A stretch of 64,000 nt of DNA from Metarhizium brunneum. Taxonomy: Eukaryota; Ascomycota; Sordariomycetes; Hypocreales; Clavicipitaceae. The position numbers were made by a program, and so were the translations under genes. The notes under the pieces were generated by a model, which saw only the letters and a program-made list of their open reading frames with translations, did no database searches and was not told the DNA's origin. Where the stretch lies: NCBI RefSeq assembly GCF_013426205.1, contig NC_089422.1:6475001-6539000 (forward strand), read 5' to 3'. Shown here one piece after another: positions 32,752-45,147 of the stretch. The first letter of the stretch is position 1; each line of letters opens with the position of its first letter.

Positions 32752-35716
32752 TCATTCACTCGTTGCTGCACTTTGGCATTTCATCCCATCAACATGACAT
32801 GAAACCCTCAAATCATCACTGGCACCTCCCAACCACACAGTATATCCCCCATCAACAACGGGAATAACCCAATCCTGTAGCACGACGTCCCACACACTCA
32901 GGTCCTTCCTAGTCAACTGCAACTCCACAGTGGTACTTTCGCCAGACCTAAGCACCTCTGTCTTTTCAAAATCGCGCAGCTGGATGATGGGCGTCTCGTA
33001 GGTGATGTTCTTGGGAAATTGCAGATACGCCTGTACGGAAGCCTTCCCAGAGTGATCTAATCCAGCGTTGGTGACCACTACAGACAGCTTGTAAGCAACA
33101 TCCCACAATGCGGGATTGCCCCCCTGCCCACCGCCAGCGCGAGGACCAGGCTTCTGGGCTGTTGAGTATCCGCTGGGATATGGATACTTCTTTTTCACGT
33201 CTGCAGCAGCATTTTTCGCTTCGGAAGCTTGGAGCCACGAGTAAATGTATCGCCAGTGCTTGTGAAAGCCGTCGGGCATCACAGCTTCGCTAGGCTCGGG
33301 GATAGGCTGAGTGTAGTCAAGGATGCCCTCCTTGGGTGACCTGGTGGGCGGAGTCTTTGTCATTTGGCCAACTTTGGTGATTGTTGCGTTCGAATACGTG
33401 AAATTGGTGTAACTCAGACCATGTCCGAATGCATATCGAGGCTTGATGTTGTTTTTGTTCAGCCATCGATAGTCAATATACAAGCCTTCCGTGTATGTGT
33501 CTTGGTGTTGGTGGATATTCGGGGCACTTATCAATTTCGTCACGCTCTCCGGTAGGTCTTCCTCCTTTTTTGTAATAGAGTAAGGAAGATGGCCATTTGG
33601 CGAGACGTCGCCGAACAAGACGTCGGCAAGAGATTGTCCAGCCTCTTGGCCTGGCAGGTGAGCAACCAACACTGACTTCACTGCAGGTAGGTCAATCCAC
33701 TTCTCGAGTATCATGGGGCCAACTGTGTGTGCTACCACAATGACATTCTTGTATTTTGAGGCGACGTCTTTGACCAGCTGATCCCCGTGGTGCCATGCGT
33801 ACAGACCGGACGCATCTCGGTCGCCGTGGTTGTTTTCAACAGTATAGGTATTCTCTCCTGAGTCCGAGGTAATGAAGACAAGGGCAACATCTGTATCCTT
33901 TGGTTGGTCAATTTGATCTGGGAAAGAGTCCGTGTCGTAGAACTGGACGTCCTGGGCCCTGGTCTTGATACCAGAAATCGGGTCGTCAAGGTACATGTAA
34001 TCCACCGTGCCAGATCCCCATCCTTGCCCAAGAGTACCCTTGTTGCAGTTTCGATCGGCGCAGGCATTAGGGCCATCTGGGTTCGTTTGAGCTCCCGTGC
34101 CGAAAATTTTGAGTGACTGAGACGTCCTCAGTGGCAACAAGTTGCCATTGTTCTTCAGAAGTGTAATGGCATCCTGTGCTACTTGACGAGCAATCTCATT
34201 ATGATCGTCTTGGACAGGAACGAAGTTGTTAACCACGACGCTTGGTGTGTCGGGGAAGGCAGCTGGATATAGCATGCCTACACTATCTCTTGTCAATGTG
34301 TGGAAGTTTGTCTCCGGGAAGCCGTTATCCTGGCCCATTTTGTACCATGAGGCCACGACACGTGTAGCCATGTCGTTCAACCGGTCCATGGGTACGGAGC
34401 CGTTGAGAGCCGATCTGGTGAGGTCGTACATCCAGTATGAAAAGCCAAACAATGGAACCTGAGTGTCTCCTGGCATGTCCATATCCAAGCCAGCAATGGC
34501 AGAGGCCACGCCGGACATGTGAGCAAGCCAGTCGGACTGGACAAAGCCTTGGAAGCCTAGTTCGTCCTTGAGCAACGCGTTGATTAGATATGGGTGCTGA
34601 CTGCACGCGGTACCATTTACCTGTATCAATTAGTCATTTTGCCAAATCAAGCAACTATTGCTGCCCAGCAACATACTGCATTATACGCCATCATAACTGA
34701 TCCAACACCAGCGTGAATACCCTCTGCGAAGGGCCACATGTAAACTTCGTGCAGAGTTCTGTCGTCTAGAGCAAGGAACTGTCAGCTTATGAAGGGACAT
34801 GGAGAGGTGTGGATGTGAGGCTGGCTGCGGTATACCTATGTTGGCGCTGTAGGCATATTGGAACGGGTTGTACATGCGATACATTTCCTGCTCGTTGCCG
34901 ATGAAATGCTTAATGGTTGCAATCACGCCCTGCTCCTGGACGCCTTTGATTGTCTCACGAGCCCCAATGGCTTGCAAGGACGGGTCGGCGCCAAAACCTT
35001 CCCAGTTGCGACCACCCTTTGGTTTCCGTCCAATAGGCCCGACAGTTGGACCTAACCACACATTAACGCCCTTGCCACGGGCTTCTTTACCAATGGCGAC
35101 AGCGCGCTGTACATGAGTTTCTTGTCAAAAGTGGCGCCAGTGGTGATTCCATCTGGGAAGACTGTCACATTGTCGGCTTGTCGAATTCCGTTGTGGCCGT
35201 CGTTGAAGCAAAGCTGCGGGAATCCTACACGAGGAGCAGATCCTGTATTGCCGTTGCAGCGTCTAACTTGTCAGTGAGGAATTCGGTGTAAATACAAATA
35301 CCTAGGTAGACAAGCGAAATGCTTGAAGATCTAGTACTACTTGAGTCACTCACCCTGCCGTCCTTGTCAGTCTAAACATTCAGAGGACTTGGTATGTTCT
35401 TTCGTGGGCAATACATCCAATACAACTTACCCATGAATATGCCAGTGCCGGCAGTGATGTTAGTTTTCTCAGCCAAGGTCATGGAAGCCACGAATTCTCT
35501 GGCTTTACGATAGCTCTCCTGCCAGTCGCTTATCCACCCTCCATAGGGAGCTGGATAGTACGACGGCACATAGTATCCATCAGGCAGGTTCCGGCTGTGA
35601 AGGAACTCTTCTGGAGAAGCTTTGTTGGCGGGCGAGGCTCCAGATCCGGGCCTGCCAATGACACCAGTAGCGATTGCGGCTACGAGAAGCGCACTCTCCA
35701 ACTTGGTTGAGACCAT
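32752..35716 (-). CDS. Secreted GH3 beta-glucosidase, with a frame break
   Basis: Exons: 35431-35716, a single base 35354, 34836-35262, 34677-34765 and 32752-34620. The product, about 860 residues, starts with a signal peptide (MVSTKLES...) and runs through the GH3 barrel ([18 protein letters not shown], the catalytic-Asp motif QSDW), the second alpha/beta domain and a C-terminal fibronectin-III-like domain ([10 protein letters not shown]). Such enzymes hydrolyse terminal beta-glucosides in plant or fungal wall material. Exon 3 changes frame near 35107-35112 (LMY then RAVAIG): one base is missing, so the gene as sequenced does not encode a full enzyme. The 1-nt exon restores frame between GIFM and GRCNGNTG. 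Confidence 0.8.
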
Positions 35717-37708
35717 TGTGTGAGTGACGTCGTCTCCCGGGAGAGAGCTCTGAGAAGAAGCAAGCTATACAGTGATAATGACTTTGAGTGTAGCGAATGC
35801 AAATGCAGATGACGTTGTCACTCTAAAGAATGAAAGGGGCAGCAGTGCACGACGAAAAAGAAGGAACGGAAAAGGCCCAAACCGCATCATAAATGGCAGA
35901 ACAGATTGGTTGAATTGAGTTAAGCCGTCGGCCAAACATTTTATATCTAAGTAAGCGAGACCTTCGGATGGCGCATGTTGCCGTCCCATGACGCCGGCTA
36001 ATTTGGCACATGGCCGTGCGGTCTGAGAACTAGTACCTGAAGAGTGACGCATTACCTCGAGACATAAGCTTCCGCCAAAGCGGCACCGGAGTTTAAACTT
36101 CCAATGTTCAGGGAAGAAAGCCTCCCAGGGCCACAAATGCGATGGCTGAAAGGCCCGATGGGCCGTGTCGGCTGATGGCTAGGTTACATCGGGGCGTACG
36201 ACATGGAGTCCTTGCAAAGTCGACGAGGACAAACAAAAAGCCAGTGCGACTATTTGCCGAGTCGGCCCATTGTCGACCGCGCCGTGCGCTTCTGAAGTCT
36301 GCTTCTTTTATCCAAGCGATGCAGGCAGTGCAGGGGTATAGACCCTCGAGTGGTTCCTGGGTTAGGAGTCTGGGGATGGCCATATTAATTAAAGTTCAAC
36401 ACTGTCCGTATCAAGGTTCCATCCCCAGGCACTTGTTGGCCCATGTATGTTTCTGGAACTCCCAGCCCCGATCATCCACATTAAGAACTTGACATTGACA
36501 TTGAGGTGGCCCTGTTTGAGTAACCAGACCTATAGGGGTTAAACCGGCATGTGTGTAGATGATGAGAGTGTCAGCCGGCGGTCCTGGCAAAGATACGTGT
36601 CAGTAATTTTCTGCAGAAGAGGTCCCAAGGTTGGTAGTATAAGCGAATGTCCAGTATTGTCTCACTATTTGCGGCGAGTATGACTGCAGGTTTTCACTCT
36701 GCCTGTGCATGCCTGATGCAATTCTCTCTGCCTCCTCTCTGCCTTCGCTCCGTCCTTCGTCTTGACTAAAGGCGACCCATTTTTTTGCACACGTGCACTG
36801 CCTTTACTGATTAAAGAGGCTGAGGTAATGAAACGGAGATGATTAATTCAGGTGATGTAATATTGAGCTGATTGTGTCGGTTGGATAATGAAGGCTGGAA
36901 AATTGGGGTTCGGGTATTATTGATAGAGTCCCGCGCCCACCATGTCTACACAATGACGCAGAATTAGGATACGTGGGAATGCGGAAAGCCTACATACTTA
37001 AGTACTTAAAAGTAAGTACATACTTGTTGACACGGGGCCACCTGAGCAGCTTTCAAAAGTGCTTAATAAAGCGGCCCGATCCTCATGTAACATCCGGTGC
37101 ATCTCGGTTCTCTTGGCTGCGTCCCTTTGTTGAAAGCTGCGCTGTATCGGTGCTTCCAGCGACACACCTAGTTACTTGTAGGGATGATAGCTATACGTTC
37201 TGGATAGCCATCTCCTAATTGTTGCTGAGGACGGCCCTTGCTGCATTTCTAAAGCTTCGTGCTGTTAGATTCATTGAACCTTTCAGGTCAACTGGTTACA
37301 TAAGTACACCCACTGTACGTAGGTGCCAATCTTGTCAGGGCGAGCCTAGTGCGTAAGATGTACCGGACATCTCTAGTCAGTTGCTCCACCCACATAGTAA
37401 GCCAATGGCCACTCATATCCAAACAAGTTCAAATGTTGTCATCTCCCTTGAAACCTGCTGCCTTCATGCATCTTGGCATAATCAACTCCTACCAGCAATG
37501 TGAAAAAAACTACGGACTACTCCAATCCTTTAATGTTTTCCCGCCGCCTCTTCATCTGCCTTTCGCTTCTTTGCCAGTAGGCCATCCTCATGGCTAGCCG
37601 TTTATTATCGACTGCCCGCCGTTCCTCCCAAAATCGCCTCTTCTGGAGTAGGATCGACAACTAAATCGCATCGCGGCGGCCTACAACCTCGGACGAATTC
37701 AAGGTATC
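35717..37708. other. Divergent intergenic region, beta-glucosidase and GT64 genes
   Basis: About 2 kb between two divergent starts (35716 minus and 37709 plus), so it holds both promoters. Short frames are motif-free. It includes an AAGTACTTAAAAGTAAGTACATACTT stretch at about 37000-37025, a near-palindromic AT-rich patch. Confidence 0.5.
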
Positions 37709-38790
37709 ATGGACGCATCCAAGCCTCTGGGCGGCATTCAACCCCGTCTGTTTAAGCGAATTGCCACCATTATCCTTGCCTTTGCTCTGTCGGCTGGCAT
37801 CATCTTCGGCCTATTCACCTATGCCCCAGAAAAGTACCTGCAGCAAATGTCCAATGCAGTGGGCATCTCTTCCGGGACGAGACCAATCCCTCGTTGTGGT
37901 GACTTTACCGGATCTAACGAGATCTGGAAGGAATCGCAAACAAAGTACCGAAACCTGCGCGATGACAAGTTCACGTATGGACTGGCCTATTTGCATACAA
38001 AGTTTGCACCCATCTTGTCTAATCATGTTTTCCTAGTATCGCAATGCAAACATATCGTCGACCCAAAGAGCTGAATGACACTCTGCATGCTCTATTATCC
38101 GAGAAGATTCCCTCATTGACAGAAGTCGTCGTGGTGTGGAACGATGTTGAGAATGCACCTCCTCCAAACTACCAGTCGAAACACGGCGTTCCCGTTCGGT
38201 ACCGACCCTCGAGAGAGAACAGCCTCAACCAGAAACTATGGCCCGACCCTGCATACAAGACTCAAGCCATTTTCCTGTCCGATGACGACATTTACTACAA
38301 ACCCAAAGACCTCGAATTCGTGTTTCAAACTTGGCGCAAGTTTGGCCGACGTCGCATGACGGGAGGATTTACCCGATGCGCGGACCGGGATGCTGATGGC
38401 GGGTGGAAGTACACTGGCTGCTCCACAGAGGAGGGCCAAAATTATTATAACATGATCTTATCTGGACTTGCTTTTACCCATATTTCCTTCATGGACTACT
38501 ATTCATCGCAGGATGAAGTCCCCAAGAAGATCCGAGCCTACGTCGACGAGCATTTCAACTGCGAAGACATTGCTCTCAACTTTATAACGTCACTACTATC
38601 CGGCGAGGGACCTCTGCTCGTCAAGGGCAAGGAACCTTATGTGAGCTTCGTACCAAAGAATGGTATTAGCACAAAACCAGGGCACGGCGAGGCTCGAACC
38701 AAGTGCGTCAATGATTATTACGACATGTTCAAGTGCATGCCATTGATCAATGAAACGGCGCGCATTGAGCTCGGCGTTCTTATTTCATGA
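37709..38790 (+). CDS. GT64-type glycosyltransferase (exostosin/EXTL2-like), type II membrane protein
   Basis: Exons 37709-37974 and 38037-38790 join over a 62-nt intron to give 339 residues. Splicing at AC|GTATGG recreates the conserved TIAMQTYRRP start of the GT64 domain. A single signal anchor lies at residues about 17-37, with a Golgi-type short cytosolic tail. The D-x-D-like metal site is DDD at residues 171-173 within LSDDDIYYKP, and the C-terminal CEDIALNF motif is present. GT64 enzymes transfer HexNAc or hexose from UDP-sugars; the fungal acceptor is unknown. Confidence 0.88.
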
Positions 38791-41050
38791 TACCAATACT
38801 CTTTTTGGCGTCCGAGAGTAACTTCTGATGTATATGTGGAACCAACAGTTCTTGCTTGTATATATAGCCGAATCGACAGCAGGAGCCCCCCCTGTTACTC
38901 TCTTCTGTTTGCAATGCCCTTTGCCAATAGTTTGGTCTCGGCGTGTTGCTTTGGTCTATTTGCATGTGAGAGAAGAGGCGGGCCTTGCCATATTAAGCGA
39001 CGAACTCGGCTGCCAATCCTGGGATATTCTAGCTTGCCAACAGCTTGTGTATGATATAGTTTCCTTTGTTTTTTCTCCATAGATTTTGGCCACACTGAGT
39101 CTTGTGTGTGTGTCCTGAAAGGCTCGGGAATGTGTAACGCTGAAAGCATCCTAGCATTTGATAGAAAAGGCTCATCACTTTATTCCCATTACGTATTGCT
39201 TGGTTTGGTAAAGATAGCTGTCATGCTGAGCCATTCGTTTCTCTTGTAACGGGTGAGAGGATTGTCCAGACCACCAATATACTTTGCCCAGAAGCCATAC
39301 CAGGATACGCTGATGCTATCGCAACCACTCCTCGGGTGAGGTCCGTAGATCACAATGTGACAATCAGATAATTTTGTGTATCAAGAGCACTGAAAGCTGC
39401 ATCTTTGTGTGATCAGGCGTGCCATCATAAGGAAGTCAGCAGGAAACAAACCAACCTACCTCCTCGACAAACCAAGGGAGATGTGTCAATTTGTAGATAC
39501 ACAACAGATATGTCTTGCTGTATATGCAGTGTGTATTGCCCTGGGTTTTTTTTGGGGGGTTTTTTTTTTAGCATGTGAGAGGAGAAGCCCCAGATCTCGA
39601 TGTAAATGTATATAAAGGATAAACGTTCCTGCGCGGACACAAACATGAAACTGATTGATTGATGTGATTTTAGCAGTTGGTATGTGGCACGGTGAGACAG
39701 ATGTATGGCCATGTGGTGCAGGAAATAGCTCGTGATGTATCGACACGAATGGATCTGGAGTGGGCGTCGTTGGCGCCATTCGAGATGATGTAGCTACATA
39801 TGTAGCTACACCGGAGAATAACTTGCCTGAATTACTGCGTGGGTGTCGGTTGGCGCATGCTTTTCAATTTATGTCCTCACGGGCATATTTCCAGAAAAGG
39901 AAACGCCGAAAAAAGAGAAAACTGCCAACTAAAATGTTCCGTCCGTATTATACGGCTATAGCGAATTAGAGGAAAGACTACATATTTATTGCGTCATTCC
40001 CGGTTAGTGTCAACATCGGATCATGCGAAATGTGTAGAAATTACTCCGTAGATGAGCAAGATAATGCAAGCCACTAGAGATGCTAGAGCGCACTCTGAGT
40101 TTAGACTATAATATAACTACAAAGCTATAATGCGCAAATCAGCCGATGACTTGCGAGCTTCTTCCAAGAAACTCCTACACCTGCCATGGCGCGCGACCGA
40201 GTATGGCCGCGATTATTCATTACTGTGTGATTTTATGCCCTGGGATGCTTGAATGACTTGTTTCTGTATGATAACTCCGGGGGCCAAGGATTGCACCCGG
40301 GGATTTTTTTTGGAACCGGCGGGGAACCCATGTCGGTGGGGCTTCGAGGAATTGTGGCTGGTGCTTGCCCACTGGCCACAATGTGATTATCCGAGTGAAG
40401 GAGAGAGAAGGCGGGGTTGGTTATGGGGGTATGCGAATTACGAGTTGCAAGCACCCAGGCGGTCTGCAAGGGCTAGATTTTAGTGTTTACTGCCCTGCCA
40501 GGGGGACCCGATTTCATTTTCCCAACACGTTGACTTTACAGAGTTAGTTGGCATGTCCAACAAGATTTGACTCATTCGTATTAGTTGGTGCTATAAGCCG
40601 AATTTCGGTGAGGGGACGCGTGCGAGGAACAAGACAGGAAACTACCCAGCGGATACCTCGAAATTTCGTATGTTGAGAATATTCGTGTGAAGCCCATATT
40701 TGATCTTTGGTGTCGTTTCACTTGCATTTGCAAAAGTACTAACTCTGCAGACTACTACCACTGTATTGTAACGGAGAATGGTGCACATGTGCCATGTGCG
40801 CCGTCTCCCAGACTCTTACAGGCATCCAAAGATGTAACCCACAAATTCCTTTCCGTCATTGTTTTGGCTGTCATCACTCTACAGGCCAACTATTCGCTTA
40901 ATATGCCAAGTTAACGGTCACGTCTCTCAAGCCGCTTGGCGCCAATGACACAATCTCTCAATTTATTGCGGTGTTGGCAGGTGCAATTCTGCCAACTGCC
41001 AAGCTCTACCAGCTTCTACTCAACTTGCGCATGTCGCATTTCTCGCTCAA
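38791..41050. other. Long intergenic stretch, no supported gene
   Basis: Many short frames, none with a motif. A G/T homopolymer block (T8 G6 T10) lies at about 39545-39570. AT content rises between 39900 and 40140. Possibly decayed DNA. Confidence 0.5.
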
Positions 41051-41052
41051 TT

Positions 41053-41563
41053 ATGTCTGACACCAAGAATTCGATGGAAGTAGCTTCCGAAACCCTCACA
41101 AATGGAGATGAATCGAATGTCAACGATGGATTCACCTCGTTTGGTCCTCGAGTCAACTTTGACGAAACTATCAACCTCATATTCCAAGCTCTTCCAAGCG
41201 AACGTGGAAATATGAAATTGTGGATGAGGCAGGACAATATGCGTCTCATGGCTGGTACGTGTGCGTGTAAGTCATCCCGCCTGACCTCTGGCTTTGAAAT
41301 CCAATGCTGGGCTTTCGTTCCGAGGGTGAATATCAGGCTCGGAGCAGGGGTCTCGGAGAACTTGCAGTCCTGAAGCCATGACTACCGGTCTAATACAAGA
41401 GGAAAGCGCTCGAGCTTTGACAAACTACACCGAAATGGAACACGCGTCCTCAGCAGGGGCCATGAGGGAGTTCTGCCTTGGCTGTGGAGCGAGACTCCTT
41501 TGGCATACTACTTGCCGGTCAGAACTGATACTACCTCGACCAGCCTCCGATGGTAGCAAGTAA
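41053..41563 (+). pseudogene. Possible decayed GFA/CENP-V-like fragment (weak)
   Basis: A frame from the ATG at 41053 is followed by a second frame (41378-41563) with FCLGCGARLLW, which recalls the second C-x2-C zinc ligand pair of glutathione-dependent formaldehyde-activating (GFA) enzymes. The N-terminal C-x-C of that family is only hinted at (TCAC). No intact gene can be drawn; the pieces lie in different frames. The plus-strand sequence that follows to about 42300 has further short frames I cannot assign. Confidence 0.25.
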
Positions 41564-42499
41564 GTGGCGAGAGGGTTGTGTCCGGTGGCTCTTGATGTCG
41601 TGGACAAGCAGAGTGAGCTTTGCTGAGAATGCCTATTAGGGAGGGATATGGCTCCGGAAAGGAGAGCAAAGTGATTGATTGGGACTGTAGGCGAATTTGC
41701 AGTCATGATAGGTGACGATGCTTCGCAGCACATAACCGGACTTATTGGCCCATGGGTCCATAACAAGATATCGCAACTTGATGTGGCACAGTCCTTGCAA
41801 TTGAGCATGACTAGACAACTCGGAACGACCATGTCGACATGGCGTACGGGCGACTCACAACGCGCGTTCACTACTTGACCCGTTTGATCCGATGCCCAGT
41901 GCTCGGATGGCATCCTTAGTGGCCACTACACCGACATGGATCGACCCTTGCCAAGCGGCCCAGCGGATGCTCTCATCTGCGGAGCGTATCTCGGGGCGTT
42001 TGAGATGGGGTGCGCCACCATCTGGAGTCCCGACCGCAGTTTGGAGAAGAGAATCTGGGGAAGCAATGCCCGGTATTGTTTCTTGTATCTGGCAGTTGAG
42101 CAGCGGAAGTAGATGCCATACGAATTGACATCTTGCTGCTGGTCAGGTCCATGGTTTGTAAAGCGAGCCGCGTCCATTCATTGTCCAGGATATCCCTGGA
42201 CCCTGACGATGCGGGGATTCGAATTCCGCGGGCATGTTGTTCTTATCATCCGAAGCAGGTGCTGGACGAACTGCCGTCGCCCGAGGCCCATGCATGATGA
42301 GCTCGCATGTCCAGCTTCGTAAGCATCGCATGGTAGTGAGCAGAGCTGAAAGCCGTGGCCGATGAAACGACACGGCCAACCGTCTCTTGCCGAGGACTAT
42401 TTCAACACGTTGCACCCTGTACTTTTACATCTACCATGACGCACGATTCTCAGTACCTACAGCATTTCGGACTTGCGATATCTCGTTAGCATCGCAGAC
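41564..42499. other. Unassigned stretch before the MFS transporter
   Basis: Overlapping short frames on both strands, including one of 162 codons on the minus strand that shadows the plus frames. I see no family motif. Confidence 0.45.
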
Positions 42500-44268
42500 A
42501 TGGCCGGTTCAAGTATAGATGAAAAGTCTGAGCAGCATACAGAGTATGTCGAAGCTCACATGCAGTCGCATCGGCAAGCGACAGGCCAGTGAGTGAAACT
42601 TCCGGTGGAGGTGAGCAAAGATCCGAGACATTGTGGTGCTAACGAACACTTGACCGTCTTGCAGATGCTGGCAGTCGCCTATGAACATTGATGCCAAGGA
42701 GGAGTCTCGAATCCGTCTCAAGATGGACTTTGGCCTGATACCTCTGGTCAGTCTATTGTATTGTAAGATGCTTCCGCCAGCCAGTGCCAGCAGTTTCTCA
42801 ACACTCAACTAATCCGCCTGCAGTGCTTTCCTTCATTGACCGCTCAAACATTGGTAAGAACCCTGGAGACCTGCGAGCTCATGGTATTGACAATGAATGA
42901 CTCACCGACGCCAGGCAATGCCCGCCTCGCCGGTCTCGAAAATGACCTCGGTCTGCGCAACTATGACTACAATGCTAGCCTGTCCGTCTTCTACATCTCA
43001 TACATTGTCTTCGAAATCCCATGCAACGCGTTATGCAAGTACATGGGCCCTGGATGGTTCATCCCCTCCATCACACTGGGCTTTGGTATTCTCACCATTT
43101 GCACGGCCTTTGTGACCAACTTTGCGACCCTGTGTGCAGTGCGATTTTTGCTCGGCATCTTGGAGGCGGGCATGATGCCATCACTCGTCTACTTCCTGTC
43201 GAGATGGTATCGTCAAAGCGAACTGACGTTTAGAGTGTCGCTATTCATCATCTCGGCGTCTCTGGCCGGCGCATTCGGCGGCTTGTTGGCATCGGCTATT
43301 TTGAGGCTCGACAGTTTTGGCAGCCTGCATTCCTGGAGGATGATATTTGCAATTGAAGGTCAGTCGTGCCTCGTGGCCGCTTGCACCACACCGATTCCGT
43401 GTCTCACACACTCCTCCCAGGCACTGCAACCGCGGTACTCGGCATAATTTGCTTCTTTGCCCTCCCGGACCGTCCTGAAACGGCTCTCTGGCTTACACAG
43501 TCGGAGAAGGAGCTCGCCATCGCACGCCTCAAAGCCGATCGAATCGTCACCACTGAGCTCGTCGATCAGTTCAGCTGGAAACGAATCCGACTCGGCATCT
43601 TCAACCCGGTGGTGCTCCCCACGTCCGTCATCTTCCTCCTCAACAGCATCACCGTCCACGGCGTGTCCTTCTTTCTGCCCACAATCGTCAAAACCATCTT
43701 TCCCGCCCACAGCGTCTCCAACCAACAGCTGCTCACGGTTCCACCGTATGTGTTGGGCGCAATTACATGCGCAGCAACTAGCTACGTCTCCTGGCGTGTC
43801 AACAGGAGAGGCATCTTTATGATTCTTTGCGCCCCCTTGACGGTGGTCGGCTATGCCATGTTCCTCGCGTCCACGAACCCCAACGTGCGGTATGGGGCGA
43901 CGTTTCTCCCATTCATGGGCATATTTACCTATGGCGCCTTGACGAATTCTCACGTCGCGGCAAATGTCGTCTCCGACACGGCCAAGTCGTCTGCCATAGC
44001 GACAAATGTCATGTTGGGCAACATGGGCGGGCTGATCTCAACGTGGGCATTCCTCCCGTCTGATGCGCCCCATTACAAGGTTGGTAATGGGTTGAACTTG
44101 GCGGCACAGGCCAGCATGATTATCATTGCGACAGTGCTGTACTTCTGGGTGAAGAGAGACAATCAGAGGAGAGAGACTTTGGATGCTGTGGCAGAGTTGG
44201 AGGGGAAAACCATGCAGGAAATTCAGGACATGGACTGGAAACATCCCGAGTTTAGATGGAGAAACTGA
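42500..44268 (+). CDS. MFS transporter, anion:cation symporter (Dal5/allantoate permease-like)
   Basis: Five exons (42500-42588, 42665-42762, 42824-42853, 42915-43358, 43421-44268) give 502 residues. Exon 3 is only 30 nt and, after splicing, yields the family core SLLYLLSFIDRSNIGNARLAG at the start of TM1. Further family marks are PCNALCKYMGPGWFIP and the 12-TM layout with a central cytosolic loop. This family (ACS/Dal5-like) imports organic anions such as allantoate, nicotinate or aromatic acids with protons. It lies tail-to-tail with the gentisate-dioxygenase-like gene, which suggests an aromatic acid as a possible substrate (inference). Confidence 0.9.
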
Positions 44269-45147
44269 GAGTGTGTGTAGTTTTGAACGCATCACATCTT
44301 TTGACAAGATTGCGTACCATATTGTAGTTGCATCATCTTGAAGTTTTTGTCGTCTCGGCCATCGGGAAGTGTTCATCTTGGTCTTTTGGTCTATTGTAAC
44401 TATTCTCATTTATCCGAGGCTATTTTGAACAGTATCTCGATATACATATTATCGTCCTTCTCGTTTCAAATTTTCCAGTGGACTTGTCGCCCGCGACGTA
44501 CACACCATTTTTGCGAGTATACTTCCATGCTCACATGGCGAAAACTCTCATATCATGCGTTCTTTCCTTCTCTTTTCTTCTCACCATGTTGGCGGTGAGG
44601 TGCCCATAACATGCATTTCTTCATGAAATCAGATAAAACACCCTTTTAACCTGGCGACAAAGACTCCTTCATTCTGCTCCTGCAGGCTGTCTTATTGTTG
44701 ACTCAGCTCCGGCTTTCGACAAGAGTGTAACACCTTCATGCCCAAATTAGTCCCAAATGATCCTTCCACGTGCGTATCCATCTTGCGAGGATATTTCTCG
44801 CATGACGGTCCTCCACTTGTTGAACGTCCATTATCAAGATCGGTCTCTTTACTGCCGATTGGGATAACTCTTAAACTAGCATCAATGACGCCAGAAAGAA
44901 CTTCCTAGCTTGTTCGTTGTTCGTTCGTGTGCTCCATTCTTAGAGAATCATGTGGTTTCAATTTAATTTTGCCAGCATTTTTCGCCTACCAAGCTCATGA
45001 CAGTCGCGTCTCCAAGGTGTCAACGGCACAAGATGGACAGTCTTGGGCTATGCGCATTCTTTAAGCTTGATGCTAACATACTATCGGATGGCTTCAACCT
45101 ACGCCACGAATACCATGGCGGTCCCCCCGTACATATACAAATCCCAC
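44269..45147. other. Convergent gap, MFS and cupin dioxygenase genes
   Basis: About 0.9 kb with no supported coding sequence. It contains the 3' ends of both flanking genes. Confidence 0.5.

Noticed and set aside
39543..39572. T8-G6-T10 tract as a structured element
   Set aside because: A plain homopolymer block; no repeat unit or partner.
42205..42235. GATTCGAATTCC as a tRNA T-arm
   Set aside because: No acceptor, D or anticodon arms could be drawn around it.
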